Part shown: positions 1 through 8,825 of the stretch, piece after piece
Numbering within the stretch: position 1 is the first letter of the stretch
Layout: the number at the start of each line of letters is the position of its first letter
Assembly: GCA_002730875.1 (NCBI GenBank)
Contig: PCBI01000019.1
Span: 62,001 to 126,000, forward strand
DNA length: 64,000 nt
From: Spirochaetaceae bacterium
GTDB taxonomy: Bacteria > Spirochaetota > Leptospiria > Leptospirales > Leptonemataceae
Reading direction: 5' to 3'
Notes under the pieces: model-generated
Seen by the model: the letters and a program-made list of their open reading frames with translations, nothing else
Database searches by the model: none
Told to the model about the DNA's origin: nothing
Translations under genes and position numbers: made by a program

Positions 1-197
1 TTGAACAGTATGTCGCCGCCGGTGACTTTATAATTTGGGTGGCCCATGATGGTGTTGGACAGTGTGCTCTTTCCCGAACCGTTGGGCCCCATGATGGCAT
101 GGATCTCTCCAGCCGGTATGGTCAGATCGACGCCTTTCAGTATCTCTGTGTCATCCACTTCTACGTGCAGGTCTTTGATTTCCAGTATTGCGCTCAT
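1..197 (-). CDS. sufC: Fe-S assembly ATPase SufC (N-terminal part)
   Basis: Partial gene running off the left edge; only the first 65 residues are present. They show an ABC ATPase N-terminus with the Walker A motif GPNGSGKST preceded by the typical SufC run IHAIM. SufC is the cytoplasmic ATPase that works with SufB and SufD to build iron-sulfur clusters. The start is the ATG at 195-197 (minus strand). It follows sufB on the same strand, which fixes the identity, but the gap to sufB is unusually long at 240 bp and holds a hairpin. The rest of the gene, including Walker B and the signature motif, cannot be seen. Confidence 0.93.
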   Translation of the reverse strand, partial: MSAILEIKDLHVEVDDTEILKGVDLTIPAGEIHAIMGPNGSGKSTLSNTIMGHPNYKVTGGDILF

Positions 198-340
198 TGT
201 TTTTTCCCGGTTTCTCTCTCGTTTGATTTTTAAATAGTTCTCGCTATATCTTTGCATTCAAACGCTTGCGGAAGGTATGTATTGGCCTTCGCGCATCGCT
301 TCTTTCATTTCAGTTGTCAGTCCGTTGTCAGTTAAGAACG

Positions 341-361
341 GGCCCGGAAGAATACCGGGCC
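341..361. other. Inverted repeat in the sufB-sufC gap
   Basis: A perfect 7-bp stem GGCCCGG / CCGGGCC with a 7-nt loop lies between sufB and sufC. No good T-run follows on either strand, so it is not a convincing intrinsic terminator. It may slow transcription or mark an mRNA processing point. The rest of 198-437 shows nothing recognisable. Confidence 0.4.
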
Positions 362-437
362 AGTAAATGTTTAGTCAGTCACGGTGATGCCGTCGGAATC
401 CAAAGAGTCCGAGGCGAAGATCCCGGAGACTCTTGGA

Positions 438-1895
438 TCAGCAGGCCGGCCCAGACACGGTAGCCTGAGGAACCTCCTGCTTTTTCTGGTCCTTTCTTTC
501 AATGGCTTTGCCATCTTCCAGAATCATACGGATTAGTCGGCTCATCTCTACCGAGTACTCCACGTTTAGATCTCGTACTACACCGTCGCAGAAGCCGTTC
601 ACGATAAGCAGCTTGGCTTCGTCCTCGTTCAGGCCCCTACATTGCAGGTAGAAAAGCATGTCTTCGTCGATCTTGGATACCGTGGCCTCGTAGTTCAATG
701 AACCATCGGCCCCGGCCACGTCGTTGTAAGGATAGGCATGGGATTCGCTGCGATCATCCATCATCAGGCCGTCGCACTTAATATGGCTGAAGGCGCCGGT
801 GGCCGATTTGTCGAACTTTACCAGGCCTCTGTAGGAATTGATTCCTCCGTCCAGCGAAACGCCTTTGGCCAGAACATTGGATCGCGTATCCTTTCCGACA
901 TGGATGACTCGGGCCCCCGTATCCTGGATCTGGCCGCCGCCGGCAAAAGCCAGGGACAGAATATCGCCGGTGGAGCGATCGCCCTTGAGTATGATTCCAG
1001 GGTACTTCATGGTCTGGGCGCCGATGTTCACGTCGGTCCATGTAATGTGGGCTTCTTTTTCCGCCAGACCGCGCTTCACCGTCCAGTTATACATATTCTT
1101 CTTCCAGTTCTGGATGGTAGTGTAGTGAATCCGGGATTTATCCAGGGCTACCAGTTCTACTACCGCTGTATGGAAGTTGGTTCCCGCATCCTGCAAAGAG
1201 GTGCAGCCTTCGCTGTAAACGATCTCCGCTCCTTCATCGGCAATGAGAAGCGTTCTTTCATATTGACCGGAGCTGGCGGCGGTTACCTTGAAATAGGCCT
1301 GCAAGGGCATGGGCGTTTTTACGCCTTTGGGGCAATAGGCGAAAGAGCCTCCGCTGAATACGGCGCTGTTCAGGGCCGCGAACTTGTTATCATCCGGAGT
1401 CACTACGGACCCCAGGTACTGCTTTACCAGTTCCGGGTATTCCCGGATCGCTGTATCGATGTCGCAAAAGATAATGCCCAGTTCTTCCAGTTCTTTTTTG
1501 ACGTTAGCGTAAACGGTTTCTGAATCGTTCATGGCTTCCAGCCCCGCCAGGTAACGTCTTTCATGTTCCGGGATTCCCAGACGCTCAAAGCTTTCCAGGA
1601 CGTCCGGATCTACCTCATCCCAGGATTTCTTTTTCTGCTTGTTGGACCCCACGTAATGAACATAATCTTCCAGATTGATGTTGAACTGAGGGATGAAACC
1701 CCAGGTGGGCATGGGTTTGGATTGGAATGTATCTAGAGCCTGCAACCGGAACTCGGTAAGCCATCCCGGCTCGTTCTTGATGTGCGAGATGGACTCCACT
1801 ACCTTGCGGTTCAGGCCCCGGGGAAATCCATCCGGCTGATAAAATGCTGGTTCGTTTTGATCGGTCTTCTCTAATATCTCGGTCGACATATCCAC
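438..1895 (-). CDS. sufB: Fe-S cluster assembly protein SufB
   Basis: Encodes 485 residues, the usual length of the long SufB type. SufB is the scaffold of the SufBCD complex on which iron-sulfur clusters are assembled in the cytoplasm. Family features seen are the [15 protein letters not shown] segment, the [14 protein letters not shown] segment in the beta-helix core, the [14 protein letters not shown] segment and the C-terminal [12 protein letters not shown] motif. It is followed by sufC on the same strand, a classic suf order. The first ATG gives a start [10 protein letters not shown]; a second ATG two codons later is equally possible. No regulator gene lies upstream within the window. 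Confidence 0.97.
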   Translation of the reverse strand: MDMSTEILEKTDQNEPAFYQPDGFPRGLNRKVVESISHIKNEPGWLTEFRLQALDTFQSKPMPTWGFIPQFNINLEDYVHYVGSNKQKKKSWDEVDPDVLESFERLGIPEHERRYLAGLEAMNDSETVYANVKKELEELGIIFCDIDTAIREYPELVKQYLGSVVTPDDNKFAALNSAVFSGGSFAYCPKGVKTPMPLQAYFKVTAASSGQYERTLLIADEGAEIVYSEGCTSLQDAGTNFHTAVVELVALDKSRIHYTTIQNWKKNMYNWTVKRGLAEKEAHITWTDVNIGAQTMKYPGIILKGDRSTGDILSLAFAGGGQIQDTGARVIHVGKDTRSNVLAKGVSLDGGINSYRGLVKFDKSATGAFSHIKCDGLMMDDRSESHAYPYNDVAGADGSLNYEATVSKIDEDMLFYLQCRGLNEDEAKLLIVNGFCDGVVRDLNVEYSVEMSRLIRMILEDGKAIERKDQKKQEVPQATVSGPAC

Positions 1896-1983
1896 TCCCT
1901 ATCCAGAAAGAACGAATCAGAAGCGGGCTCGGGCAAGTACTATTTAGAAAGAAGACGCCTGGGAGGCAGGGGTCGGTGAAGGA

Positions 1984-2541
1984 CTATTCTTCCGGGCTAT
2001 CCTGGGCTGTTTGGAGGCGCGTGCGGACCACCGACAGGTGGAATACAGCATGCTTGAGGGCAAACTCGGCAAACAGCCGCAGGTTCATACCGCCGAAGGC
2101 CCCCTTTCGGATGTCCATGTCCTCTTCCGTGCGGTTCTGGAGCGCCCTTTTGAACTTGCCCAGGGCTTTTTGAAATCGACCGATTAGCTTTTCCCGTTGT
2201 TCCGGGCTGGCGGGCTTCCCGGGATGATAGGTGCCGTAGTCATATCGAGGGGGCCGATTGGTGGGACGTACATCCTCGATGCGCGGCGCCTTCTTCTTCT
2301 GGGCCCCCCGGGCTTTGATTACCCAGGCCGGGGCGCCAATGTAGCTGGCCAGATAGGACAGCGTGTTGGAGATGTGCCGGACGTTCCGGGCCGGACTCCA
2401 ACCCTCCGGGTAGCCCGAAGCGTTCAAATATTCCAGAGGGATCTCCCGAATGAATTCGGTAAGCTCATGGGACACCTGGTCGCATTGGTCCTGCAACTCC
2501 TGGATGGTGCTGGTGCTATGTATTTCCGGCAACGGGCGCAC
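1984..2541 (-). CDS. DinB-fold (DinB_2-like) protein
   Basis: A 185-residue protein with the DinB four-helix pattern: His56 in a GWSPARNVRHISNT helix and an HxxxH pair at His164 and His168, the three histidines expected to bind a divalent metal. DinB-like proteins include thiol-dependent metal transferases and many stress proteins of unknown substrate. Residues 80-115 form a basic, proline-rich loop (with the KKK run) that is longer than in minimal family members. It lies upstream of sufB on the same strand with about 90 bp between, so cotranscription is possible. The substrate cannot be predicted. Confidence 0.75.
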   Translation of the reverse strand: MRPLPEIHSTSTIQELQDQCDQVSHELTEFIREIPLEYLNASGYPEGWSPARNVRHISNTLSYLASYIGAPAWVIKARGAQKKKAPRIEDVRPTNRPPRYDYGTYHPGKPASPEQREKLIGRFQKALGKFKRALQNRTEEDMDIRKGAFGGMNLRLFAEFALKHAVFHLSVVRTRLQTAQDSPEE

Positions 2542-2778
2542 AGGAAAAAGATTCTTTTTAGCCAGGGCTATTGGGAAGCTTTTTTTAAAGTTATTGGCCG
2601 GGTTGCTGGCCCGGTAGGGAATTCAATACGGTGATCCGGATCTACTTTCTACCGGGCCGACTCCGGATTCTCCACGAAAGACTGCGGGGCCTGCGCCGGA
2701 GCGCCCGGGAGTCGGGTCTTGCTGCATGATAGGACAAAATAGTTGCGCTTCAGAGGGGTCTGAGCATTCTTCAGGCCT

Positions 2779-4044
2779 ATGCTCCAGCTTATCTGGAATA
2801 CCATCGCCTACAGCGGAATGACTCGCGTCAGAGATGAATCCGAGCAAAAGAATGTACTCCTTCTGAACACTCTCTCTGTGTTGATCACGGTATTTACCGT
2901 TATCGTCACCGGAGTGTCGGTTTATATCCTGCCTTCAGAAATGAGCGCTTTTGGCAGGCTGGCTCTGGGCTACGCCGTGCTTCTTCCGCTGGTGCTGCTT
3001 CTAAATGGCAAAGGCCTTCGCACTCTGGCCCGTCTGTTCTTTGTTGTCTCGGGTTTGTTGTTTATGGGCGGCATGAGCTACTGGATGGGGAAAGGCGCGA
3101 ACTTTCATTTCTATCTTTTCTCTGTGGCCATAGTCACGTTTTATATCTTTCCGCCCCGGCAACGGCCGCTCATGTATCTGTTTAGCTTACTGGCCATGAT
3201 CCAACTGGTGGTCCTGCATATTTATTTGCCGGATCCATCGCCATACTTTCCTCTGGAAGCGGATACGTTGCACCTGATTGGGGTGGTAAACCTTGCGGCC
3301 ACGGCTTTTCTGGTGATGTCATTGTCCGCCTATATTAGCCGAGTCTACGAAGTCGCCGAAACCTATCTTCATCTCGAGCGTTCCAAATCCGAAAAGCTGC
3401 TTCTGAATATCCTGCCAGCATCTATAGTAGAGAAACTCCGCGAAAGTCCGGAAACCATCGCCGAAAGATTCGAAGAGTGTACTATCCTTTTTTCGGACAT
3501 TGTGGGTTTTACGGAGATGTCTCATACAATGAGTCCGGTGGATCTGGTGGCCTTGTTGAACCGAATCTTTTCCGAGTTCGACGATCTGGCCGAAAAGCAC
3601 GGTCTGGAAAAGATCAAAACCATCGGCGATGCTTACATGGTGGTGGGTGGACTGCCGGAACCCAGCCAGGAGCATGCCGAGCGAGTGGCGCGGTTTGCCC
3701 TGGATATGCTGGATGTGGTGCGGCGATACCGGGAAAAAGAAAATATGCCTCTGGAGATTCGGATCGGTATGGCCTCCGGGGATGCCGTGGCCGGAGTAAT
3801 CGGCAAAAAGAAGTTCGTATACGATCTCTGGGGAAAAAGCGTAAACACGGCTTCCCGCATGGAATCCAGCGGCGTTCCGGGAAAGGTGCAGGTAACGGAA
3901 AAGACCTATGCGTTACTTAGAGAAAAGTTCCACCTGGAAAAACGGGGACTCGTGGAATTGAAAGGCATGGGCGAGGTCATCAGCTATCTGCTCCTGGCCG
4001 AACAGGAACGCGACGTGGGAGGATCCAGTCCTTCGGTTGGATGA
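2779..4044 (+). CDS. Membrane class III adenylate cyclase
   Basis: A 421-residue protein with about six membrane helices between residues 28 and 200, a short linking coil (the SKSEKLLLNILPASIVEKL segment typical of these enzymes), and a class III cyclase catalytic domain. The two metal-binding aspartates are in FSDIVGFT and KTIGDAYM. Lys in EKIKTIGD and Asp in VYDLWGKSVN match the residues that select adenine, so ATP to cAMP is predicted. The membrane half is a likely sensory input with no named domain. A start at 2818 (MTRVRDES) is an alternative. A second cyclase with the same layout is at 49942-51285. Confidence 0.9.
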   Translation: MLQLIWNTIAYSGMTRVRDESEQKNVLLLNTLSVLITVFTVIVTGVSVYILPSEMSAFGRLALGYAVLLPLVLLLNGKGLRTLARLFFVVSGLLFMGGMSYWMGKGANFHFYLFSVAIVTFYIFPPRQRPLMYLFSLLAMIQLVVLHIYLPDPSPYFPLEADTLHLIGVVNLAATAFLVMSLSAYISRVYEVAETYLHLERSKSEKLLLNILPASIVEKLRESPETIAERFEECTILFSDIVGFTEMSHTMSPVDLVALLNRIFSEFDDLAEKHGLEKIKTIGDAYMVVGGLPEPSQEHAERVARFALDMLDVVRRYREKENMPLEIRIGMASGDAVAGVIGKKKFVYDLWGKSVNTASRMESSGVPGKVQVTEKTYALLREKFHLEKRGLVELKGMGEVISYLLLAEQERDVGGSSPSVG

Positions 4045-4158
4045 GAGCCAGTTCCGTCAACGTAGTCAAAAGACCTGTGCCCGAGGTTTTCCCTATCGCA
4101 GGGATTTGCCGTATGATCGACGGATAATCGGTCCTGAAGAAACGGACAGATTCAGGTT

Positions 4159-4773
4159 TCAGTAGATAGACTTCAGTATCACCGTTCCCATCAATTCGTA
4201 ACCGGTGCGATTCGGATGGATGGGATCGTCGTCGGGATAAAGAGGAACCCCCCCCGAGTTTAGATGCGCTTCTACCGCCGAGTCCAGATCTATGAGCGTG
4301 GCTCCTGTCGGCAAATTATCCATCAGCAACTGGTTATTGGCCAGAATTCCGTTCTGCACCGGACTGAACCTGGTTCGGGGAGGCAGGCTGTAGCTGATAG
4401 GGGCGCCGCTTCGCTGGCGTAGCGCCTCATGAAATAGGTTTACGTTATCCAGGAACTCCTGACCACTGAAGCGGGCCGCATCGTTAGAACCCAGCACGGA
4501 AATGATCCGGTCCGGAGCCTCCACTCCGGCGAAGGCCTGATCCATGCGAAGATACCAGTCCCGGTAGTCATAACCGTCGATGCCCCGCACAAAGAGGGCG
4601 AATTGATCCGGGCTCAAGGTTTCCATGTAGAAGCCGTCGGATCTTTCGCTCAGCGAGTCTCCGATCAGCAAGTAGGTTCTGGATTCAGGAAGGAGAAAGG
4701 AAAAGTCGGATTGCTCTCTGGAGCAACCAGGGGAGAGCAACAGGAGCAGAATTGCTGTTAACTGGGTGCGCAT
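4159..4773 (-). CDS. SGNH-family hydrolase, lipoprotein
   Basis: A 204-residue protein with a lipoprotein signal peptide (LLLLSPGC, lipidated Cys17). The SGNH hydrolase blocks are present: GDSLS with nucleophile Ser40, GSND with Asn97, and DPIH with Asp183 and His186. Such enzymes cleave esters, often acyl or acetyl groups on lipids or sugars, here in the envelope. The equivalent of the family's second (Gly) block is not obvious. It lies 12 bp downstream of another lipoprotein gene (4786-5370) on the same strand, so the two are probably cotranscribed. Its substrate is unknown. Confidence 0.82.
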   Translation of the reverse strand: MRTQLTAILLLLLSPGCSREQSDFSFLLPESRTYLLIGDSLSERSDGFYMETLSPDQFALFVRGIDGYDYRDWYLRMDQAFAGVEAPDRIISVLGSNDAARFSGQEFLDNVNLFHEALRQRSGAPISYSLPPRTRFSPVQNGILANNQLLMDNLPTGATLIDLDSAVEAHLNSGGVPLYPDDDPIHPNRTGYELMGTVILKSIY

Positions 4774-4785
4774 GTTCCCGGTAGG

Positions 4786-5370
4786 CTAATCCTGCGTCCA
4801 GTATCTGTAATGCCACCAGCGCTCTTCCTTTTCCTGATAGGGCAAAGGCCGGGGCTCCCCTCGAAAGGAGTTCAAGAAGGTTTGCATTTCTTCCTGGGAC
4901 GAGATGGAACGAATGCGGTTGAAATCCTCGTTCGTCCAGGCTTTCCAGCCGCCCGCAAAGGCCTCGTCGGTACGGACTCCCAGATGGATGCGATAATGCC
5001 TTGTGCGGTCGCCGGGACGGGCCGGATCCGTAATCATAATATAGCGCGCTTCCTGGTAGTAGTTCCTGGCCCAGGTCATGATTTCTTTGAAATGCTCGTA
5101 AGGAAAATGATAGCCTACTCGTATCCCCGCAAAGGCCTGATGGGAATACGGAATGGGCGTTTGTGGCAGGATTTTCACGGGAAGTTCCATATCCTGCACC
5201 AAAATGCTGCATCGGTAGGCCGCCCGATGATAGGTGAGCTCCACAGATGGTTCCGGTTTTACGCCGTAGAGCTCCTGAATGAAGTCGGGAGTGGCGCAGC
5301 CCGTGGCCAGATGGGCCAGGATCAGAACTTGCCAGAGCCCGGCGGATAGAAATCGGGAATTACGGCTCAC
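4786..5370 (-). CDS. Lipoprotein of unknown function
   Basis: Encodes 194 residues starting with a lipoprotein signal peptide whose lipobox reads LATGC. I do not recognise the mature protein. It is mixed alpha/beta in character, rich in Tyr and Arg, with a segment around residues 75-110 (YHFPYEHFKEIMTWARNY) that could be a helix. There is no clear enzymatic motif. It sits immediately upstream of the SGNH hydrolase on the same strand, suggesting a shared envelope role, for example a partner or substrate-binding protein, but that is inference. Confidence 0.75.
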   Translation of the reverse strand: MSRNSRFLSAGLWQVLILAHLATGCATPDFIQELYGVKPEPSVELTYHRAAYRCSILVQDMELPVKILPQTPIPYSHQAFAGIRVGYHFPYEHFKEIMTWARNYYQEARYIMITDPARPGDRTRHYRIHLGVRTDEAFAGGWKAWTNEDFNRIRSISSQEEMQTFLNSFRGEPRPLPYQEKEERWWHYRYWTQD

Positions 5371-5533
5371 TGCAGTCGATTTCCCATCACTGTCCTGCTC
5401 CGCAAGAAGGAAAAGTCTTTCCTCCTTGCTCGGTTTTTATTTTTTTCCCACTAAGATGGACCTGCAGGGGCGGAAGCTCTGTATGGTTGCAAAGGCCTCC
5501 GGCCTTCCCTATTTTCCCTTTGGAGAGGATTCG

Positions 5534-6073
5534 ATGCTTACGAAAGAGATTAATCCGGAAATGACCATGATGGAAATCATGGATATCTATCCCGGCGCCA
5601 AAAGAGCACTGTTTCAAAAATATCATATTGGCGGCTGTTCCAGTTGCGGTTTTGCCCCCACAGACAGTCTGGAAGAGGTTTTCATAAAGCATAACCGTCC
5701 GGATTCCGTCGGTGAGGCCATTGACTACATCTACGAAAGTGCCCGAGTAGATGAAGAAATGCAAATCGATCCGACCGAGCTGAAGTCGAAGTTGGATGCG
5801 GGAGAAACCTGGAAGGTCATTGATGTAAGGGAGCCCTTCGAGATTCAGCTGGCGGAGTTGCCCGGCTCAGAAATGCTAACCCGGGAAATGGCCTACGAGA
5901 TCCTGCACAAATGGGAGAAGGATACAAACATTGTCTTCTATTGCCATGTGGGACAGCGTTCGCTGGAGGCGGCCAGCTACTTCAAAGGCCATGGTCTACC
6001 TAACGTTAAGAGCCTTCGTGGCGGCATAGATCGTTGGTCAGAAGAAGTGGACTCTTCCGTTCCTCGTTATTGA
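5534..6073 (+). CDS. DUF1858-rhodanese fusion protein
   Basis: A 179-residue protein with two parts. Residues 1-60 are a DUF1858-like domain with the GGCSSCGF CxxC pair. Residues 75-179 form a rhodanese domain whose active loop is CHVGQRS, carrying the catalytic cysteine, preceded by the IDVREPFE motif. Rhodaneses move sulfane sulfur between thiols, and the CxxC pair could bind a metal or accept persulfide. The start at 5534 is chosen because it follows GGAGAGG and begins the conserved domain; the upstream open frame overlaps the divergent lipoprotein gene. Two hairpins follow at 6091-6138. Confidence 0.88.
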   Translation: MLTKEINPEMTMMEIMDIYPGAKRALFQKYHIGGCSSCGFAPTDSLEEVFIKHNRPDSVGEAIDYIYESARVDEEMQIDPTELKSKLDAGETWKVIDVREPFEIQLAELPGSEMLTREMAYEILHKWEKDTNIVFYCHVGQRSLEAASYFKGHGLPNVKSLRGGIDRWSEEVDSSVPRY

Positions 6074-6090
6074 TAGATTAGAATCATCCC

Positions 6091-6138
6091 GAGGCAACGC
6101 CTCCGGTTGGGCCCGGTTTCGGTTATCGATTCCGGGCC
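6091..6138. other. Tandem hairpins after the rhodanese gene
   Basis: Two inverted repeats follow the stop codon: GAGGC/GCCTC (6091-6103) and GGCCCGG/CCGGGCC (6110-6138, 15-nt loop). No T-run follows. They sit between convergent genes and may help end transcription in both directions. The second stem is the same seven bases as the one between sufB and sufC. Confidence 0.4.
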
Positions 6139-6222
6139 TCATGCTTTCAAGGCTCCCCGGTCGCTGTGAGCGGGGACTCTTTGCCTGAAAAGCCTGGACA
6201 AGAATTATCTATATCTGCTGCT

Positions 6223-6732
6223 TCATCGCTCCTCCTGGATTCTTGCGATTTCATCCAGATCCGGCGAAAGCTTCGCAATGGACAAAGGCCCGCCCAAAGA
6301 ACTAAAGGGGCCGTCTGGCCGTATTATCCAGTCTTCATCAAAGTCCAGGAAGTCCTGCCATCGCAGCAATAGCTCCGGATGGATTCGGCCCACTGCGAAG
6401 GGGGCGGGGTGATAGAGCTGATCGTCCGATCCTCGCCGAAGCTCTTCAGGCCGGAAGGGCACAGTCAATGTAGCTCCGTAAATCAGTGAGCTTCCATCCG
6501 AAATCAGATCTTTAAATACCAGCGGCGTACCCGCGCTTCGAATGAAGTTCATTTCTTTGCCGCAGGGCGATATGTAGGGATACTCAGGGTATTCGCCGGT
6601 GTCGTTGGGCTCAACTCGTTTGAAGAAAAAATCCAGAAAGCCCGCATCATTCTGCTCGGTGCCATCATGGTATAGCCTTCCTCGGGCATCAATCCGGTAG
6701 AAATACGTACGAATGTAGTTCCTCTTGCTCAT
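6223..6732 (-). CDS. UPF0598 / DUF4505 family protein
   Basis: Encodes 169 residues from the ATG at 6732 (MSKRNYIRTYFYRID). The sequence follows the UPF0598 family: an N-terminal YIRTYFYRIDARGRLYHDG block, then FFFKRVEPNDTGEYPEYPYISPCG with the invariant SPCGxExNF-type motif, then VFKDL. The family is best known from a mitochondrial protein of animals (C8orf82) and scattered bacteria, and has no assigned function. An upstream ATG at 6795 would add 21 residues that do not resemble the family. The gene is single, convergent with the rhodanese gene. Confidence 0.82.
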   Translation of the reverse strand: MSKRNYIRTYFYRIDARGRLYHDGTEQNDAGFLDFFFKRVEPNDTGEYPEYPYISPCGKEMNFIRSAGTPLVFKDLISDGSSLIYGATLTVPFRPEELRRGSDDQLYHPAPFAVGRIHPELLLRWQDFLDFDEDWIIRPDGPFSSLGGPLSIAKLSPDLDEIARIQEER

Positions 6733-7026
6733 TTTGGTCTCTCGTGGGTCTACGCGCTGTCTATACCAGGACAATGCCAATACGGCTGCTGTCAATTTTT
6801 GCGCCGCGACGTTAGATTGCGCCTCAACTGGCCGTCCTGGGCGGCCCGGCGCTGGAGAAGAGCGCCCGAGTTTAAGGAGGACAGCGTCGTTACCTGATTC
6901 GATCCTGCTTTCTGGCGCAAAATGTTCCCGTCGCCGCGATTTTCAACGGTATCCAGCACTATAGCGTAGTCTACAGTGGATAATGTAAGTAAGCTTAACC
7001 TTGACGCGAGGCGATTAGCTAGATTG

Positions 7027-7056
7027 TTGAAAAATTTTGCTATAGTTTTGTAAAAT
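7027..7056 (+). promoter_or_regulatory. Candidate sigma-70 promoter
   Basis: TTGAAA at 7027-7032 and TAAAAT at 7051-7056 are separated by 18 bases in the most AT-rich part of a gene-free stretch. Transcription would start near 7063 on the plus strand, about 100 bases before a strong terminator at 7142-7165. Consensus fit is moderate; the assignment rests mainly on the pairing with the terminator. Confidence 0.4.
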
Positions 7057-7062
7057 ACTTGC

Positions 7063-7166
7063 CCGTGTCTATAACATCCACTATACATGCGGGAGAGGGG
7101 ATGATCTTTGCGAGCGCCCCTGGCGCATCGGCTACACTTTCAGAACCTGTTTTCGGTTCTTTTTTC
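7063..7166 (+). ncRNA. Candidate small RNA or terminated leader
   Basis: No plus-strand gene lies upstream of the terminator at 7142-7165, yet a promoter-like site sits about 100 bases before it, so a short transcript of about 105 nt is predicted. The body can fold in two exclusive ways: AGGGG (7096-7100) with CCCCT (7117-7121), or GCGCC (7114-7118) with GGCGC (7122-7126). That switch-like geometry and the HhH gene start 126 bp further on make a regulated leader possible. I tested it by eye against tRNA, 4.5S, tmRNA and common riboswitch cores and saw no match. Confidence 0.35.
7142..7165 (+). terminator. Rho-independent terminator
   Basis: A stem AGAACC / GGTTCT with a 7-nt loop is followed directly by a run of T residues on the plus strand. 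This is a typical intrinsic terminator. It precedes the HhH gene at 7292 and has no annotated gene before it. Confidence 0.75.
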
Positions 7167-7291
7167 TGGTAGACCACATGGATTATCCCGCTTCGCGACC
7201 TGGCGGAGATAGATTTGCAGGCCTCATTGGTCTGCTAGTTTGGGGGATAAAGCAATTCTTTGTCCCCTGTGCAAAGCGGGGAGATAGCATT

Positions 7292-7696
7292 ATGGCAAAA
7301 CTGAATCGCATCGAAGGTATCGATGATCGCGCAGCGCAAAGGCTGAAGTCCGTTGGTATTACTACCATCGAAAAGTTGCTGGAGCAGGCAAGCACGCCGC
7401 AGGCTCGAAAGCAGATCTGTAAAGAAGCAAGAATTAGCGACAAGCAATTGCTGAAATGGGTTAACCATGCAGACTTGTTCCGTATTAAAGGAATTGCCGG
7501 GCTGAAGGCGGAGCTCCTGGAAGCTACCGGGGTAGACACCATCAAGGAGTTGGCCAAGCGAAAGCCCGAAAATCTCTACGAGTCATTGTTAGAGATGAAC
7601 AAAAAGAAGAATTTTGTAGAAAGGGTGCCTGGAATGGTGCAGGTCAAGCGCTGGGTAGCCACGGCAAAGAAAATGAAACCGATGGTAAAGTACTGA
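7292..7696 (+). CDS. DUF4332 helix-hairpin-helix protein
   Basis: A 134-residue protein that matches the DUF4332 pattern: two pairs of helix-hairpin-helix units, seen as IEGIDDRAAQRLKSVGITTIEKLL near the start and IKGIAGLKAELLEATGVDTIKEL near residue 70. These folds usually contact nucleic acid backbones. The C-terminus is basic (WVATAKKMKPMVKY). The ATG at 7292 is preferred because homologous sequence begins there; the open frame extends back to 7178 through a segment with no protein-like features. uppP follows after 64 bp on the same strand. Confidence 0.85.
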   Translation: MAKLNRIEGIDDRAAQRLKSVGITTIEKLLEQASTPQARKQICKEARISDKQLLKWVNHADLFRIKGIAGLKAELLEATGVDTIKELAKRKPENLYESLLEMNKKKNFVERVPGMVQVKRWVATAKKMKPMVKY

Positions 7697-7760
7697 ATCG
7701 GTAGCGCTCGGTCCTGCAAATACTCACTGGACCGGGCAAAAGATACTGGGATGTTGGCCT

Positions 7761-8621
7761 ATGATCGATCATCAAACGGCCATTATCCTGGGCCTGGTCC
7801 AGGGGCTTGCTGAGTTCATTCCCATTTCCAGTACAGCCCATCTACGCATCATTCCAGCCTTCATGCAGCTCAAAGACCCGGGTGCGGCCTATTCGGCGGT
7901 GCTTCAACTGGGCACGTTACTTGCTCTGATCGTATATTTCCGCAAAGATCTGGGGGAATTTATCGTGGCCACGTATCGTTCCCTGTTCCCGGGTGAGGGG
8001 CGACGTCTGGACTTTGCCCAGTTCCGTGAATGGGATCTGGATGCCCGCATGCCTTACTATCTTGTAGTGGGCACGATCCCGGTATCTGTCTTTGGTCTGG
8101 CCCTCAAGGATTTCATTGTGGGGCCCTTTCGTTCGTTGTATGTAATTGCCGGCAGTCTGATCATTCTGGCCGTTTTTCTCTGGTGGGCGGATCGCACCGG
8201 CAAGAAGGAAAGAGCCGTAAGTAGCATCACTATGATGGATGCTTTTTGGATTGGCATGGCTCAGTCCCTGGCTCTGGTCCCCGGCGCCTCCCGCTCCGGT
8301 ACCACTTTGATGATGGGACTCTTTCTGGGCCTGACCAGGCAGGGTTCCATGCGATTCTCCTTTCTATTGTCCATCCCTGCCATCGCTCTGTCCGGGGTTT
8401 ATGAGCTAATCAAAGACTTCGACGAACTACAGAGTCTGGGGCTGGAAGGGCTGTTTCTGGGCACGATTGTGGCCGGTTTGTCCGGATACATCGCCATTGC
8501 AGGGCTGCTGCGGTACTTAAGAACTCACAGCACGTTCATTTTTGTTGCCTACCGGGTGCTACTTGGTATTCTGATACTGGTTCTTCTGGGAACCGGTTTG
8601 ATTATCGATGAACCGGCCTGA
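7761..8621 (+). CDS. uppP: Undecaprenyl-diphosphate phosphatase UppP
   Basis: A 286-residue polytopic membrane protein of the BacA/UppP family. It removes one phosphate from undecaprenyl diphosphate, recycling the lipid carrier for peptidoglycan and other envelope polymers, and can confer bacitracin resistance. Both active-site segments are present: QGLAEFIPISSTAHL near residue 15 with its glutamate and serines, and PGASRSGTT near residue 175. About eight membrane helices are evident. Length is normal (family about 265-290). It appears to be a single transcription unit, with a GC-rich 250-bp spacer before fliS. Confidence 0.96.
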   Translation: MIDHQTAIILGLVQGLAEFIPISSTAHLRIIPAFMQLKDPGAAYSAVLQLGTLLALIVYFRKDLGEFIVATYRSLFPGEGRRLDFAQFREWDLDARMPYYLVVGTIPVSVFGLALKDFIVGPFRSLYVIAGSLIILAVFLWWADRTGKKERAVSSITMMDAFWIGMAQSLALVPGASRSGTTLMMGLFLGLTRQGSMRFSFLLSIPAIALSGVYELIKDFDELQSLGLEGLFLGTIVAGLSGYIAIAGLLRYLRTHSTFIFVAYRVLLGILILVLLGTGLIIDEPA

Positions 8622-8825
8622 CCGTTTGTAGCGAGCAATGGCCCGGACACCGCACCGCCAGGGATTTGCTCCCCGGACAATTTCCCGACGGGGGCGGGCC
8701 CGAGGCGGGGCCACCGGCGACATGGGGTCGGGCTTCTGGCGGGCTGGTACGGGGCGGGGATACCGTACGGATTCTTCCGGTCAGGACATCATTGCAAAAA
8801 CCGCCAGGTGAACCATTACAACTAT

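Noticed and set aside
738..1523. 261-codon open frame opposite sufB
   Set aside because: Antisense shadow of a clear sufB; the translation has no signal, family motif or ribosome binding site.
6792..7088. 98-codon minus-strand frame in the gap before the DUF4332 gene
   Set aside because: Composition is not convincing, no ribosome binding site, and it overlaps the small-RNA candidate; kept out for lack of support.
7063..7166. Known RNA (4.5S, tRNA, tmRNA, common riboswitches) for the small-RNA candidate
   Set aside because: None of the conserved cores, such as the SRP tetraloop region or a T-arm, could be seen.
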